Assembly: GCF_003202155.1 (NCBI RefSeq)
Contig: NZ_QFLI01000004.1
Span: 310,001 to 374,000 of the forward strand
Reading direction: 5' to 3'
DNA length: 64,000 nucleotides
Source of the DNA: Marinifilum breve
GTDB taxonomy: Bacteria; Bacteroidota; Bacteroidia; Bacteroidales; Marinifilaceae
Numbering within the stretch: the first letter of the stretch is position 1; every line of letters begins with the position of its first letter. The notes below the pieces were generated by a model. The model saw only the letters and a program-made list of their open reading frames with translations. It searched no databases and had not been told where the DNA came from. A program made the translations under genes and the position numbers. Below, in pieces: positions 19,811 to 29,297 of this stretch.

Positions 19811-20095
19811 CTGATCGATATTAATTCTTCTTTCTTTTTTTAGAAGTTTGATTTCAATTTAAACTGTTACATTATAACAACAGTTTATATCACAACAGTA
19901 CGGATAATAGAAACAAAGGAATAAATCATGATCCACAGTATTGAATATTTCAATACAACTAAGACCAACTAACTTTTACCAAAATCGAAAAAATGGACAA
20001 GACCATATTCATTTCCTTCAGTTACCCGGAAATGAGATCATATTTATAAGGAAGTATATTTTAATTAAGTCGGAAAAGAGGTTTCCCTCTGAGGT
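19811..20095 (-). other. Long 5' leader of the maltose operon
   Basis: About 280 nt between the predicted start of transcription and the transporter ATG. It contains no gene. Two modest hairpins are visible: 19861-19886 (eight-base-pair stem, AAACTGTT with AACAGTTT) close to the start codon, and 20010-20034 (CATTTCC with GGAAATG). No known riboswitch was recognised. Confidence 0.45.
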
Positions 20096-20127
20096 CAAAA
20101 GTACGGAAAAGTAAGTAATCTGTCAAA
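20096..20127 (-). promoter_or_regulatory. Promoter of the maltose/GH13 operon
   Basis: On the minus strand, a -33 TTTG (20127-20124), a 20-nt spacer and a perfect -7 TACTTTTG (20103-20096) match the Bacteroidota primary sigma-factor promoter TTTG-N19-21-TAnnTTTG. Confidence 0.75.
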
Positions 20128-20184
20128 AAGTTTTGCACTTCAATTTCTCCACATCCCAGTAAAAACAAGCCCTACAACCTATTT

Positions 20185-20200
20185 CAAACGATTGCAACGA
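20185..20200. promoter_or_regulatory. Candidate LacI-family operator upstream of the maltose operon
   Basis: CAAACGATTGC (20185-20195), followed by AACGA, differs by one base from the CAAACGTTTGC site upstream of susC and has the central CG and inverted arms of LacI-family operators. It lies about 60 bp upstream of the -33 box, so if it acts on this promoter it does so from upstream or by looping. Confidence 0.6.
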
Positions 20201-20254
20201 ATTTTATTTTTTTTGCATTTTATTCTATTAAGAGCCAATATTCCAACTTATCGA

Positions 20255-20286
20255 AATAAAAAAAGAGTTGAAAAAATCAACTCTTT
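20255..20286 (-). terminator. Terminator of the LacI-family gene
   Basis: On the minus strand AAAGAGTTGA pairs with TCAACTCTTT across a five-base loop and runs straight into TTTTTTTATTT. It starts 22 nt after the regulator stop codon. Confidence 0.85.
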
Positions 20287-20307
20287 ACAATATTATAACA
20301 TCAATTG

Positions 20308-21324
20308 TCAGTTTTTAGTAGATCCTCTAACAATCAAATTGGTCTTTACAACTTTGGTTACAGGCTCATAGTCCATATCTCCTTCATTAATTCTTCCAAC
20401 AAGTAATTCACTTGCTCTTAATCCAACCTCATATCCATGTTGTTCCAATGTAGTTAAAGCCGGATCTGAAGTTCTAGAAACAACCCCATCGGTAAATCCG
20501 ATAATAGATATATCTTCAGGAACTTTAAATCCTGTTTTCTTTACAACTGATAATGCTCCTGCTGCTGTAAGCTCATTAACTGCAAATATGGCATCAGGTG
20601 GTTGTGGAAGTTTCAGTAAATCCGGAGTTTTCTCCAATGCTTCCTCAAAACTATCGCATTTAATAATTAATTCATCATCAATTGGAAGTTTGTGTTTCAG
20701 CAAAGCCTGCCTATAACCTTTCTGACGATTTTGTCCGAGAAGCATATGTTGTGGTGCCGACAAATGAGCAATTCTTTTACATCCGGTATTTATAAGATGC
20801 TCTACTGCTGTAAAAGCACCCGCAAAGTCATCAACAATTACGTTATCAGAAGAGAGCTCATTGCAAACTCTATCGAAGAAAACTACAGGAATACCATTAT
20901 CTCTTAATTCTTTAAAATGACTAAAATCACTTGTTTCTTTAGACATGGACACTAATACACCATCTACCCTACTCGACAACAAGGCCTGCACATTGGCCAT
21001 TTCCCTCTCATAAGACTCATTCGACTGAAACATCATAACATTATACCCAGCCTCATGTGCAATTTTTTCAATTCCACTAATTACAGATGAAAAGAAATGA
21101 TGAACAATCTCGGGAATAATAACTCCAATAACATTCGATTTGCTATGCCTTAGACTAAGAGCAACCGCATTAGGCTTATAATGCCATTTCTTTGCTAACT
21201 CATTTACAGCTTCCTTTGTTTTTGCACTGATATCAGGATGATCTTTTAATGCTCGTGAAACAGTAGAGGCAGAAATGCCTAATTCTTTTGCAATATCTTT
21301 AATTGTTACTTGTCCGCTTCTCAT
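20308..21324 (-). CDS. LacI-family transcriptional regulator of the starch/maltose locus
   Basis: 338-residue DNA-binding repressor or activator. Residues 5-60 form the LacI helix-turn-helix and hinge (TIKDIAKELGISASTVSRAL, then YKPNAVALSLR). Residues 62-336 form a periplasmic-binding-protein-like sensor (SNVIGVIIPEI, GVLVSMS, VVFFDRV, DAIFAVNE, DISIIGFTDG), which would bind a sugar such as maltose or a phosphosugar. It lies between the two arms it most likely controls, on the same strand as the degradation operon. Its own -7 candidate is at 21413-21420. In Bacteroides the sus locus is controlled by the membrane regulator SusR; here a LacI protein occupies that role, as in several other Bacteroidota. 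Confidence 0.94.
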   Translation of the reverse strand: MRSGQVTIKDIAKELGISASTVSRALKDHPDISAKTKEAVNELAKKWHYKPNAVALSLRHSKSNVIGVIIPEIVHHFFSSVISGIEKIAHEAGYNVMMFQSNESYEREMANVQALLSSRVDGVLVSMSKETSDFSHFKELRDNGIPVVFFDRVCNELSSDNVIVDDFAGAFTAVEHLINTGCKRIAHLSAPQHMLLGQNRQKGYRQALLKHKLPIDDELIIKCDSFEEALEKTPDLLKLPQPPDAIFAVNELTAAGALSVVKKTGFKVPEDISIIGFTDGVVSRTSDPALTTLEQHGYEVGLRASELLVGRINEGDMDYEPVTKVVKTNLIVRGSTKN

Positions 21325-21412
21325 AGAGATTTAATAGAGATTTAATAAATCAGATTGATCACACAACTCTAATGTTATCAAAGCATTAAGAACACACTAG
21401 AATTAATCCAAT

Positions 21413-21420
21413 CAAAATTA
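21413..21420 (-). promoter_or_regulatory. Possible -7 box of the LacI-family gene
   Basis: TAATTTTG on the minus strand fits TAnnTTTG, 90 nt upstream of the start codon. The -33 region has only TTTC at 21 nt spacing, so the call is weak. Confidence 0.35.
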
Positions 21421-21516
21421 CTGTAGCATCTGTAAATATAGGAAAATTTAAACAATACCGTTTGATTATCACATAATAATTCTCCCCTAGATTAATATAT
21501 CAAGATAATTATATAT

Positions 21517-21539
21517 CAAACGTTTGCGGCAACGATTGC
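21517..21539. promoter_or_regulatory. Double LacI-family operator in the susC promoter
   Basis: A perfect 10-bp palindrome CAAACGTTTG (21517-21526) is followed at once by a second related site, GCAACGATTGC (21529-21539). The first palindrome includes the predicted -33 TTTG of susC and the second lies in the spacer, which is the position expected for a repressor. The CAAACG(A/T)TTGC core recurs at 20185-20195. Confidence 0.7.
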
Positions 21540-21552
21540 GATGATTTATTTG
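21523..21552 (+). promoter_or_regulatory. Candidate susC promoter
   Basis: -33 TTTG (21523-21526), an 18-nt spacer and -7 TTTATTTG (21545-21552; seven of eight consensus positions). It would give a 5' leader of about 200 nt. A stand-alone perfect -7 box, TATCTTTG at 21596-21603, is an alternative but has no -33 partner. Confidence 0.5.
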
Positions 21553-21758
21553 CACTTAAACATCAATGGCTTAAAAACTTGCTTTTGTCATTACGTATCT
21601 TTGGTAATAGAAAAAATTAAGGCTAACTTAAGATTTAGATAATTTTAAATGCCAAAGAAGGAAGCTAAAGGGTCGGAAACTTGAGTTCATATTTCTTTAA
21701 GTATTTAAAGTATATCTTATCTATTAACTAATTTCTAATTTATCTTAAATTTCTATTT

Positions 21759-24728
21759 ATGGAACTTAACATTAGTATGCTAAGAAAACTGCTTCTCATG
21801 CTTGTTACGGTTTTTTCATTTACCGTTTTGCAAGCACAAGAAAAAGCAGTTAATGGTACTGTTACCGATGCAAACGATGGCATGGGTATACCTGGGGTTT
21901 CCGTTGTAGTTAAAGGTACCACAATAGGTACTACAACTGACATTGACGGAAAATATATGCTTAATGTCGATGCTAATTCTACACTTGTATTTTCATTTGT
22001 AGGATATAAAACACAAGAAATTTTGGTTGGAGAGCAATCTCAGATTAATGTCATTCTTGGTGTTGAAACCGAAAACCTTTCCGAAGTTGTGGTCATTGGT
22101 TATGGTCAGGTCAGAAAAGATGATGCAACAGGAGCTGTTTTTTCAGTAAATTCTGATGATTTTAATCAAGGTTCAACAAGTTCTCCTCAAGATTTAATCG
22201 TAGGTAAAGTTGCTGGTGTACAGATTGTAAGTGACGGAGGGGCACCTGGTTCGGCTTCTACAATTCGTATTCGTGGAGGATCTTCCATGTCGGCTAGTAA
22301 CGATCCATTAATCGTTGTTGATGGTATTCCATTGGACAACAGAGCTATTGATGGAATGAGCAATGTTTTAAGTTCATTAAATCCAAATGATATTGAAACA
22401 TTTACAGTTTTAAAAGATGCTTCTGCTACAGCAATTTATGGTTCCAGAGCTTCCAACGGTGTAATTCTTATTACCACCAAGAAAGGAAAAGCTGGACAAG
22501 ATATTCAAGTAACTTATGATGCTAAATTTTCTTTTGGAAAGATTAAAGAAACCATTGATGTTTTAAATGCTAGTGAATTTAGAGCTCTTGTCAATGAGAG
22601 AGCACTTACAAATTCTTCAGTAAATCCTGATTTACTTGGCAATGCTTCAACTGATTGGCAAGATGAAATTTATCGTGATGCATCTGGCCACGAGCACAAT
22701 GTAGGTATTACAGGTTCTATTAAAAACATTCCTTACCGTGCATCAATTGGTTATACTGACCAAAAAGGTATATTGCAAACTTCAGAAATGCAAAGAACAA
22801 CAGGTACATTAAACCTTAATCCAAAGTTTTTTGAAGATCACTTAAAACTTAATGCTGGTTTAAAATACATGTCCATTGATAACCGTTTTGCAGATCGAGG
22901 TGCTATTGGAAGTGCATTACGTTTTGATCCTACCAAACCTGTTTTCAACAATAGTGGTATTTACGGTGGTTATACAACCTGGTTGATGAGTGATGGTTCA
23001 AGAAATGTAAACGCAACTCGTAACCCTGTTGCTCAGCTACAACAAAGACGCGACGAATCAGATGTATCAAGATTTATCGCTGATTTCCAAGCTGATTATA
23101 AGTTACACTTCTTCCCTGATTTACAAGCTAGTGTAAAATTAGGATATGACTATTCTGATAGTGAAGGATACACAATTACTGATCGTGAAGCATCTTGGGT
23201 AAGAGGTAATCTGGATGTTGTTGAAAGAAATTACACACAAGAAAAGAAAAATAAGCTTTTAGATCTTTATCTAACTTATAATAAAGATTTGCCATCAATT
23301 AACAGTAAAATTGATGTAATGGCTGGTTACGAGTGGCAAGAGTTTTGGGCTAAATCTACAGGTATTGAAGATCTTAGAGATGGTAGCACAAGATTAGATC
23401 CTGTTAGAGAACCACAAAACAACTTAATTTCGTACTTTGGTAGAGTTAACTACAACTTTATGGACAAGTATATTCTTACAGCTACTGTTCGTAGAGACGG
23501 TTCTTCAAGATTCCATGAAGATAATCGTTGGGGTACCTTCCCTTCAGCTGCTTTTGCATGGAGATTAAGTGAAGAAGAATTTATTAAGAACATTGAGGCT
23601 ATTAGTAGCATTAAAGTTCGTTTAGGATACGGTATTACTGGACAGCAAGATATTGGTGGAGATTTCCCTTATTTAGGAGTTTACCAAATTAGTGATTCGC
23701 AAACCAGATACCAGTTTGGAGATCAATTCTATAATTTGATTAGACCAAACGGATACGATGAAGCTATTAAGTGGGAAGAAACTACCACATATAATGCTGG
23801 TATTGACTTTGGATTCCTCAATAACAGAATTAATGGTACATTTGACGTTTACAAGCGTAAAACTAAAGATCTACTAAATACAATCCCTGTACCTGCAGGT
23901 ACAAACTTTATCGACCTGTTAACAACAAATGTTGGTGATTTGGAAAACAATGGTTTCGAATTCACCATCAACGGTATCGTAATGAATAAAGAGGATTTAT
24001 TTTGGGAGGTTGGATTTAACCTAGCTTACAACAAAAACGAAATCACTAGTTTAACAAACTATGACGACCCTACATATGCAGGTGTAGAAACTGGTGGAAT
24101 TAGTGGTGTAGGAGTAGGTAATAATATCCAAATTCACTCTGTTGGACATCCTCTAAATACATTCTATGTTTACGAGCAAGTTTATGATGCAAACGGAAAA
24201 CCAATTGAAGGTCTTTACGTTGATAGAAATGAAGATGGTCTGATAAATGATGACGATAAATACTATGCTGAAGATCCTGCTCAGGATTACAATATGGGGT
24301 TCTCATCTTATCTAAAATACAAAGATTTTGATTTCGGATTTAATGGTAGAATTGGAATTGGTGGACAAATTTACAATAATGTAATTGTAGGTGGTAGATA
24401 CCAGGAAATGACAGTAAATGAATACCTAACAAACCTTCCTACAGAAATTAACAAATCGCAATTCGAAACTGCACAACAATACTCTGATTATTTCCTAGAA
24501 GATGCATCTTTCTTTAGAATAGATAATATTACTCTTGGTTATAACTTCACAAAACTATTAAAACCTCTTCTAGGTTTCGATGTTAATGCCAGAGCATACG
24601 CTTCTGTTCAGAATGCATTTGTTATTACAGACTACAGCGGATTAGATCCTGAGGTTAACGGAGGGATTGATAACGACGTATATCCAAGACCAAGAACATT
24701 CTTGTTTGGATTGAATCTGAAATTTTAA
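21759..24728 (+). CDS. susC: SusC-family TonB-dependent maltooligosaccharide transporter
   Basis: 989-residue outer-membrane channel that imports maltooligosaccharides with energy from TonB. A signal peptide ends near LQAQEK; the true start may be the Met at 21777 (MLRKLLLML), which gives a standard-length signal. Residues about 30-105 form a carboxypeptidase-regulatory-like domain (GMGIPGVSVVVKGT, GTTTDIDGKYML). The plug domain follows (IRGGSS, VDGIPLDNR, VLKDASATAIYGSRASNGVILITTK), then the 22-strand barrel ending in the aromatic FLFGLNLKF. It is first in the plus operon and is followed after 19 nt by susD. Family certain; starch substrate inferred from neighbours. Confidence 0.96.
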   Translation: MELNISMLRKLLLMLVTVFSFTVLQAQEKAVNGTVTDANDGMGIPGVSVVVKGTTIGTTTDIDGKYMLNVDANSTLVFSFVGYKTQEILVGEQSQINVILGVETENLSEVVVIGYGQVRKDDATGAVFSVNSDDFNQGSTSSPQDLIVGKVAGVQIVSDGGAPGSASTIRIRGGSSMSASNDPLIVVDGIPLDNRAIDGMSNVLSSLNPNDIETFTVLKDASATAIYGSRASNGVILITTKKGKAGQDIQVTYDAKFSFGKIKETIDVLNASEFRALVNERALTNSSVNPDLLGNASTDWQDEIYRDASGHEHNVGITGSIKNIPYRASIGYTDQKGILQTSEMQRTTGTLNLNPKFFEDHLKLNAGLKYMSIDNRFADRGAIGSALRFDPTKPVFNNSGIYGGYTTWLMSDGSRNVNATRNPVAQLQQRRDESDVSRFIADFQADYKLHFFPDLQASVKLGYDYSDSEGYTITDREASWVRGNLDVVERNYTQEKKNKLLDLYLTYNKDLPSINSKIDVMAGYEWQEFWAKSTGIEDLRDGSTRLDPVREPQNNLISYFGRVNYNFMDKYILTATVRRDGSSRFHEDNRWGTFPSAAFAWRLSEEEFIKNIEAISSIKVRLGYGITGQQDIGGDFPYLGVYQISDSQTRYQFGDQFYNLIRPNGYDEAIKWEETTTYNAGIDFGFLNNRINGTFDVYKRKTKDLLNTIPVPAGTNFIDLLTTNVGDLENNGFEFTINGIVMNKEDLFWEVGFNLAYNKNEITSLTNYDDPTYAGVETGGISGVGVGNNIQIHSVGHPLNTFYVYEQVYDANGKPIEGLYVDRNEDGLINDDDKYYAEDPAQDYNMGFSSYLKYKDFDFGFNGRIGIGGQIYNNVIVGGRYQEMTVNEYLTNLPTEINKSQFETAQQYSDYFLEDASFFRIDNITLGYNFTKLLKPLLGFDVNARAYASVQNAFVITDYSGLDPEVNGGIDNDVYPRPRTFLFGLNLKF

Positions 24729-24747
24729 TTGATAAATGTTATTAGTT

Positions 24748-26310
24748 ATGAATAAAAAATATTTTAAAACAAATTATATCATGATAGCATTTGCATTATT
24801 ATTTGCATGTGTGTCGTGTGAAGATGATTTGAACACAACTCCTCGTAGTGAGGACCTAGCAACTGCTGAAAAGGTGTTGACCGATGCTGAATCATATAAA
24901 CAACTTTTGGCTAAATGTTATGCAGGTTTAATTCTAGGTGGTCAATCAGGTGTTGATGCAGATCAGGATATTAGCAGTATCAATGGTGGTTTTTCTTCAT
25001 ATTTAAGATTATTATGGAATCACCAAGAGCTACCAACAGACGAAGCTATTTGTGCTTGGAACGATGGTAATTTAAGAGATTTACATGATCAAGACTGGAA
25101 TAGTAACAATGAATTTGTTACTGCAATGTATTATCGTATTAATCTTGAAATTGCCTATTGTAACAATCTGATTCAACTAACTGAAGGAAATTCAGAATTT
25201 GATGCATTTAGAAATGAAGCTAGAGTATTAAGAGCTTTAAGCTATTACCATATGCTAGATATGTTTGGTCGTGGTCCTTTTGTAACCGAAAAAGATCGTG
25301 TTGGATCATTTTTCTTCCCAGAAATGGCTACGCAACAGCAACTTTTTGATTATGTAGAATCAGAACTTACTACTATAGAAAATGACCTAATGGATCCAGG
25401 GACCAATGAGTATGGTAGAGCAGACAAAGGTTTAGCATGGGCAATTCTGGCTAAATTATATTTGAATGCAGAAGTTTACATTAATACTCCTAAGTATACT
25501 GAAGCCATTACTTATTCTAACAAAATCATTGATAGCTATTCATTAGAAGCTGATTATGAGAATTTATTTTTAGCTGATAATCACCTAAGAACTAATGAAA
25601 TTATTTTCCCTATCACATCAGACGGTAACAACTCTCAAACATGGGGTGGTATGACTTTTATTATTCACTCAACTGTTGGAGGTGATATGCCAGCAAGCGA
25701 GTCTGGTATTGATGGTGGTTGGGGAGGTAACAGAACCACTTCAGCATTTGTAAATCTTTTCCCAGATGCTACTGGCACCGATTCTCGTGGCTTGTTCTTT
25801 ACTGAAGGACAAAATCTTGAAATCGGAGACATTTTTAACTTTAGAGATGGATATGCATTGCGTAAGTTTAGAAATATAACTTCAACTGGTGCTGTAGGGT
25901 CAAATTTATCATTCCCTGATACTGATTTCCCATTGTACAGACTAGCTGATTTCTACTTGGTATATGCTGAAGCAGTACTTCGTGGAGGTCAAGGTGGTAC
26001 TACATCTGCTTCAGTTGATTACATCAACGAACTTAGAGAAAGAGCATATGGCGACGCATCTGGTAACATCACCGAAGCCGATTTAGACCTGGATTTTATA
26101 CTTGATGAAAGAGGACGAGAACTATATTGGGAGTGCCATAGAAGAACCGACCTAATTAGATATGGAAAACTAACAGGAGGAACTTATAATTGGCCATGGA
26201 AAGGTGCCGTTGCTGATGGGACATCTACTGATGAAAAATATAATGTATTTCCAATTCCATCGTCAGATATCAATGCAAATCCAAATCTGTCGAATATCTC
26301 AGGTTATTAA
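24748..26310 (+). CDS. susD: SusD/RagB-family starch-binding lipoprotein
   Basis: 520-residue outer-membrane lipoprotein that caps the SusC channel and binds the oligosaccharide. The start is placed at MNKKYFKTNY, since an upstream in-frame Met (24736) only adds MLLV before the signal peptide. The lipobox ends at Cys24 (CVSCEDD). The N-terminal SusD-like region and TPR-like helices (EARVLRALSYYHMLDMFGRGPFV, KGLAWAILAKLYLNAEVY) precede the C-terminal RagB domain with FPLYRLADFYLVYAEAV and DERGRELYWECHRRTDLIRYG. Length and order are typical. It lies between susC and a SusE-like gene. Confidence 0.96.
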   Translation: MNKKYFKTNYIMIAFALLFACVSCEDDLNTTPRSEDLATAEKVLTDAESYKQLLAKCYAGLILGGQSGVDADQDISSINGGFSSYLRLLWNHQELPTDEAICAWNDGNLRDLHDQDWNSNNEFVTAMYYRINLEIAYCNNLIQLTEGNSEFDAFRNEARVLRALSYYHMLDMFGRGPFVTEKDRVGSFFFPEMATQQQLFDYVESELTTIENDLMDPGTNEYGRADKGLAWAILAKLYLNAEVYINTPKYTEAITYSNKIIDSYSLEADYENLFLADNHLRTNEIIFPITSDGNNSQTWGGMTFIIHSTVGGDMPASESGIDGGWGGNRTTSAFVNLFPDATGTDSRGLFFTEGQNLEIGDIFNFRDGYALRKFRNITSTGAVGSNLSFPDTDFPLYRLADFYLVYAEAVLRGGQGGTTSASVDYINELRERAYGDASGNITEADLDLDFILDERGRELYWECHRRTDLIRYGKLTGGTYNWPWKGAVADGTSTDEKYNVFPIPSSDINANPNLSNISGY

Positions 26311-26328
26311 TAGATTAAAAAATACGTT

Positions 26329-27417
26329 ATGAAGAATATAAAATACATACTAATATTACTTCTCGCAGTAAGCTTTTTTTCTTGCGATGACGATGATATT
26401 ATCAAATTAAATGATTCAAATTATGAGTCTGCCAGTAACATCACAGGTTTCGGTTCTACCTTGAACATTTCTAAGGATATTAAAGCTGAATCAATTAAAA
26501 TAACTTATACTCCAGCATCATACGGTGTGGATATTGTTACAACTCATCAGCTTCAATTTGCTGCAACTAGTGATTTTACAAATCCTGTTACTTTTGATGT
26601 TAACGCTTCTGATGATGCATTCACTTTCACTGTTGGAGCATTAAATGAGCTTCTTACTGAATCTCTTTTATTACCTGTAGATGTAGAAGCAAATGTTTCT
26701 GCGAGAGTTATGACTTATTCTTTGGCAGGAGTTGACACTCTTTATTCAGAACCTGTTAGCTTTGCAACTACTCCATACTTAGATATTTTGTTTGCGCCTA
26801 ATACTTTCTATCTATTTGGGGATGGTGTAGGTCGTGTAGCACAAAACAACAAGCTTAAATTCAATAGAATTCATAGTGAACCAGATGATTCTTGGACTAT
26901 AGTTTGGATGGAAGCAACAGGTAGCTTTAAGCTTTGTTCTGATGAAAACTATAAAGGTGTAATTGGAAAAATTGGAGATCCTGTAAACGGTGAATATACT
27001 TTAGGTACAGTTGATAATAGAGGTGAGGATATCCCAGTTCCGGGAACAGCAGGGTACTATACCGTAGGTGTTAACCTAGCAACCAACACCCTTATTATTG
27101 AACCTGCTAGCATATACATTACAGGTCCAAATGTTGATGCTTGGCCAACAAGTTCTGTTATTGAAGAAAACAAATTCCAGCTAAATGCTGAAAACAAAAC
27201 AATGGAACTAAGCAAAAACTTTTTGGGAGGCGAACTTAGACTTCATGTAACTCATCCATATATCTCTTCTGGAGACTGGTGGCATGCTGAATTCATTTTC
27301 CTTGATGGTAAAATTGAATACAGAGAAGATGGGGATGATCAAGAAAGATTTAATATGAATGCAGGTGAGCAAACTATTGTGCTTGACTTTATTAATCAAA
27401 CCGGTAAAATTGAATAA
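26329..27417 (+). CDS. SusE-like surface starch-binding lipoprotein
   Basis: 362-residue outer-membrane lipoprotein with Cys19 after VSFFSC and an Asp-rich stretch behind it that fits surface export signals of Bacteroidota lipoproteins. An N-terminal Ig-like SusE domain (about 30-155) carries LQFAATSDFTNPVTFDV. Two starch-binding-type beta domains follow (about 160-265 and 266-362), with Trp-rich patches WTIVWMEATGSFK and DWWHAEFIFLDGKIEYRE. Its C-terminal third is clearly homologous to the end of the next gene. It would hold starch at the cell surface. It is in operon with susD (18 nt) and the next gene (2 nt). Confidence 0.88.
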   Translation: MKNIKYILILLLAVSFFSCDDDDIIKLNDSNYESASNITGFGSTLNISKDIKAESIKITYTPASYGVDIVTTHQLQFAATSDFTNPVTFDVNASDDAFTFTVGALNELLTESLLLPVDVEANVSARVMTYSLAGVDTLYSEPVSFATTPYLDILFAPNTFYLFGDGVGRVAQNNKLKFNRIHSEPDDSWTIVWMEATGSFKLCSDENYKGVIGKIGDPVNGEYTLGTVDNRGEDIPVPGTAGYYTVGVNLATNTLIIEPASIYITGPNVDAWPTSSVIEENKFQLNAENKTMELSKNFLGGELRLHVTHPYISSGDWWHAEFIFLDGKIEYREDGDDQERFNMNAGEQTIVLDFINQTGKIE

Positions 27418-27419
27418 GC

Positions 27420-29159
27420 ATGAAAAATTTAAAATATTTATTTATATCACTTTTGGCGGTTCTATTCGTTGCCTGCGACGATGATTTTGACACGCCGAAT
27501 GTAACAGAACCAGTTCAAGGTACAGCACCAGTACTTAATGAACTAACTGAAGAAATTGACCTGGTTCTTATGAAAAAGAACGAAGGTGAAACCATTGTTG
27601 AACTTACCTGGTCTGAATCTACTTTCGCAGATCCTATTGGAGTGAGGTATTACGTTCAGATTGATACTGTGGGTAATGAATTTGCAAACCCTTTGGAGTT
27701 CGATAGAATTTCAGAAACAACAACTGCAATTAAGGTAGGAGGTCTTAATGAATTGATTTCAGGAAGATATCCTCCTGCGAAGCAAGTAGAATTAGAAGCA
27801 AGAATTAGAGCTTTTGCAAATGAAGATCTAAATAGCTTGTACTCGAATGCAGTTTCTATGAAAGTAACTCCATACCTTGATGTACCAATTCCTGCTGAAT
27901 TATACATTTACGGAGGTGCAACCGCTGCTGCTGATTTAGCCGGGGCATTGAAAGCACATGGTTCTGATGATGTTTTCATTAAATATCTGAAACTTACCAA
28001 AGATGGTACATTTAAATTCTCGGAGCAACAAGGCGAAGGTGGTTACGACTACAACTTTGGTAAATTCGCTACTTTATCTGATAATATTGAAGGTGCTGGT
28101 GACGATGCTGGAAACTTCAAGTTTAACGGAGAAACTGGCTGGTATAAAGTTGAAGCTGATTTCGTATCAAGTACATTAAACATTACTTCACATGTAGTAG
28201 GTTCTGCTACTTATGGTTTTGATTACGACAATCTTTACCTTGTTGGTGATTACAATGCTACAGATCCAACTTGGGATGCTGATAATGCTGTTGCATTCAC
28301 TAAAGTAAGCGAAGGTGTTTATACTATTGAGAAAGCAATAAAAGATGGTGCTCAGTTCAAGTTTATCGGCCAACAAAGCTGGGGCGACCTTGATTGGGGT
28401 AATATTCAGGAAAATGGTAACACTGGTATCTTAGGTCCAAAAACTGCTAATGGTAACATTACTTTCGACGGTGGTGACGCTGAATATACCATTACTGTTG
28501 ATCTAAACGCAGGTACTTTCACAATTGTTGCCAAGCCTGTTTATCCTACTGAACTATACATGACTGGTAATGGTGTTGGTCCTGATGACGAAGACTGGAA
28601 TTGGAAAAACGAACTACAATTTGTACCTGTTCACAGTCATCCTGAATTGTTCTGGAAAATTGTTTGGATGAAAGGTTCAGGAAACTTTAAGTGTGCTCCT
28701 CAAGCTGCATGGTCAGGTGGAGACTTTGGTAGAGATGGTGATGCAACCAATGGTGTTTACGCAAAAGGTGGTACTGACATCCCTGTTCCTGCTACAGCCG
28801 GATATTATATGGTTGTTGTTGACTTAGCAAATAACACTATCGAAATTGCCGAACCTAAAGTTTACGGTATGGGTAATGTATTTGGTGGATGGGATGGTGG
28901 AGATCCTGCAGATCTATTCACCGTTGACAATACCAACCAAGTGATCAAATTTGATGGTGTTCCTAACGATGGCGAATTAAGAATATATGTTGATGCACCT
29001 ACATTAAACTGTGACTGGTGGCAAGCTGAATTCATTGTTCTTAATGACAAAATTGAATTCAGAGGAACTGGTGGCGATCAAGATAGAGTAAATGTTACTG
29101 CTGGTGACAATATATCTCTTAACTTCTTAACTGGAGCTGGTTCGATCACAACTCCTTAA
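27420..29159 (+). CDS. SusF-like surface starch-binding lipoprotein
   Basis: 579-residue lipoprotein (Cys19 in LFVACDDD), longer than its neighbour by about two beta domains. After the N-terminal Ig-like domain (TVGNEFANPLEFDRIS) there are four repeats of the starch-binding type, two with the signature ELY(I/M) ... FWKIVWMKGSGNFK / YLKLTKDGTFKFSEQ and PVPATAGYYMVVVDLANNTIEI. The final domain ends with CDWWQAEFIVLNDKIEFRG, matching the SusE-like protein. More binding modules than SusE is the same relation seen between SusE and SusF in Bacteroides. It is followed by two hairpins that should stop most transcription. Confidence 0.88.
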   Translation: MKNLKYLFISLLAVLFVACDDDFDTPNVTEPVQGTAPVLNELTEEIDLVLMKKNEGETIVELTWSESTFADPIGVRYYVQIDTVGNEFANPLEFDRISETTTAIKVGGLNELISGRYPPAKQVELEARIRAFANEDLNSLYSNAVSMKVTPYLDVPIPAELYIYGGATAAADLAGALKAHGSDDVFIKYLKLTKDGTFKFSEQQGEGGYDYNFGKFATLSDNIEGAGDDAGNFKFNGETGWYKVEADFVSSTLNITSHVVGSATYGFDYDNLYLVGDYNATDPTWDADNAVAFTKVSEGVYTIEKAIKDGAQFKFIGQQSWGDLDWGNIQENGNTGILGPKTANGNITFDGGDAEYTITVDLNAGTFTIVAKPVYPTELYMTGNGVGPDDEDWNWKNELQFVPVHSHPELFWKIVWMKGSGNFKCAPQAAWSGGDFGRDGDATNGVYAKGGTDIPVPATAGYYMVVVDLANNTIEIAEPKVYGMGNVFGGWDGGDPADLFTVDNTNQVIKFDGVPNDGELRIYVDAPTLNCDWWQAEFIVLNDKIEFRGTGGDQDRVNVTAGDNISLNFLTGAGSITTP

Positions 29160-29176
29160 TAAAACTATAAGCATGT

Positions 29177-29198
29177 AGGGTAGTCAAGAGGCTACCCT
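29177..29198 (+). other. Hairpin after the susF-like gene
   Basis: AGGGTAG and CTACCCT pair around eight bases, 18 nt after the stop codon. There is no T-run, so it may protect the 3' end of the mRNA ahead of the real terminator. Confidence 0.5.
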
Positions 29199-29211
29199 GC
29201 TTCAAATAATT

Positions 29212-29254
29212 AAATGCAATTGGTAACTCTCCTGGTTGCTAATTGCATTTTTTT
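29212..29254 (+). terminator. Terminator between susF-like gene and the amylase gene
   Basis: AAATGCAATT pairs with AATTGCATTT (29241-29250) with further pairing inside, followed by a T-run to 29254. It lies 43 nt upstream of the GH13 start, so the amylase depends on read-through or on a promoter not recognised here. Confidence 0.85.
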
Positions 29255-29297
29255 ATACTGAAACCAAACGGAATTCAATCAATAGAAAGTTCTGACT

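Noticed and set aside
21596-21603. TATCTTTG as the main susC promoter
   Set aside because: It matches the -7 consensus exactly but has no TTTG 18-22 nt upstream; the TTTATTTG box with TTTG in the operator fits better. Kept only as an alternative.
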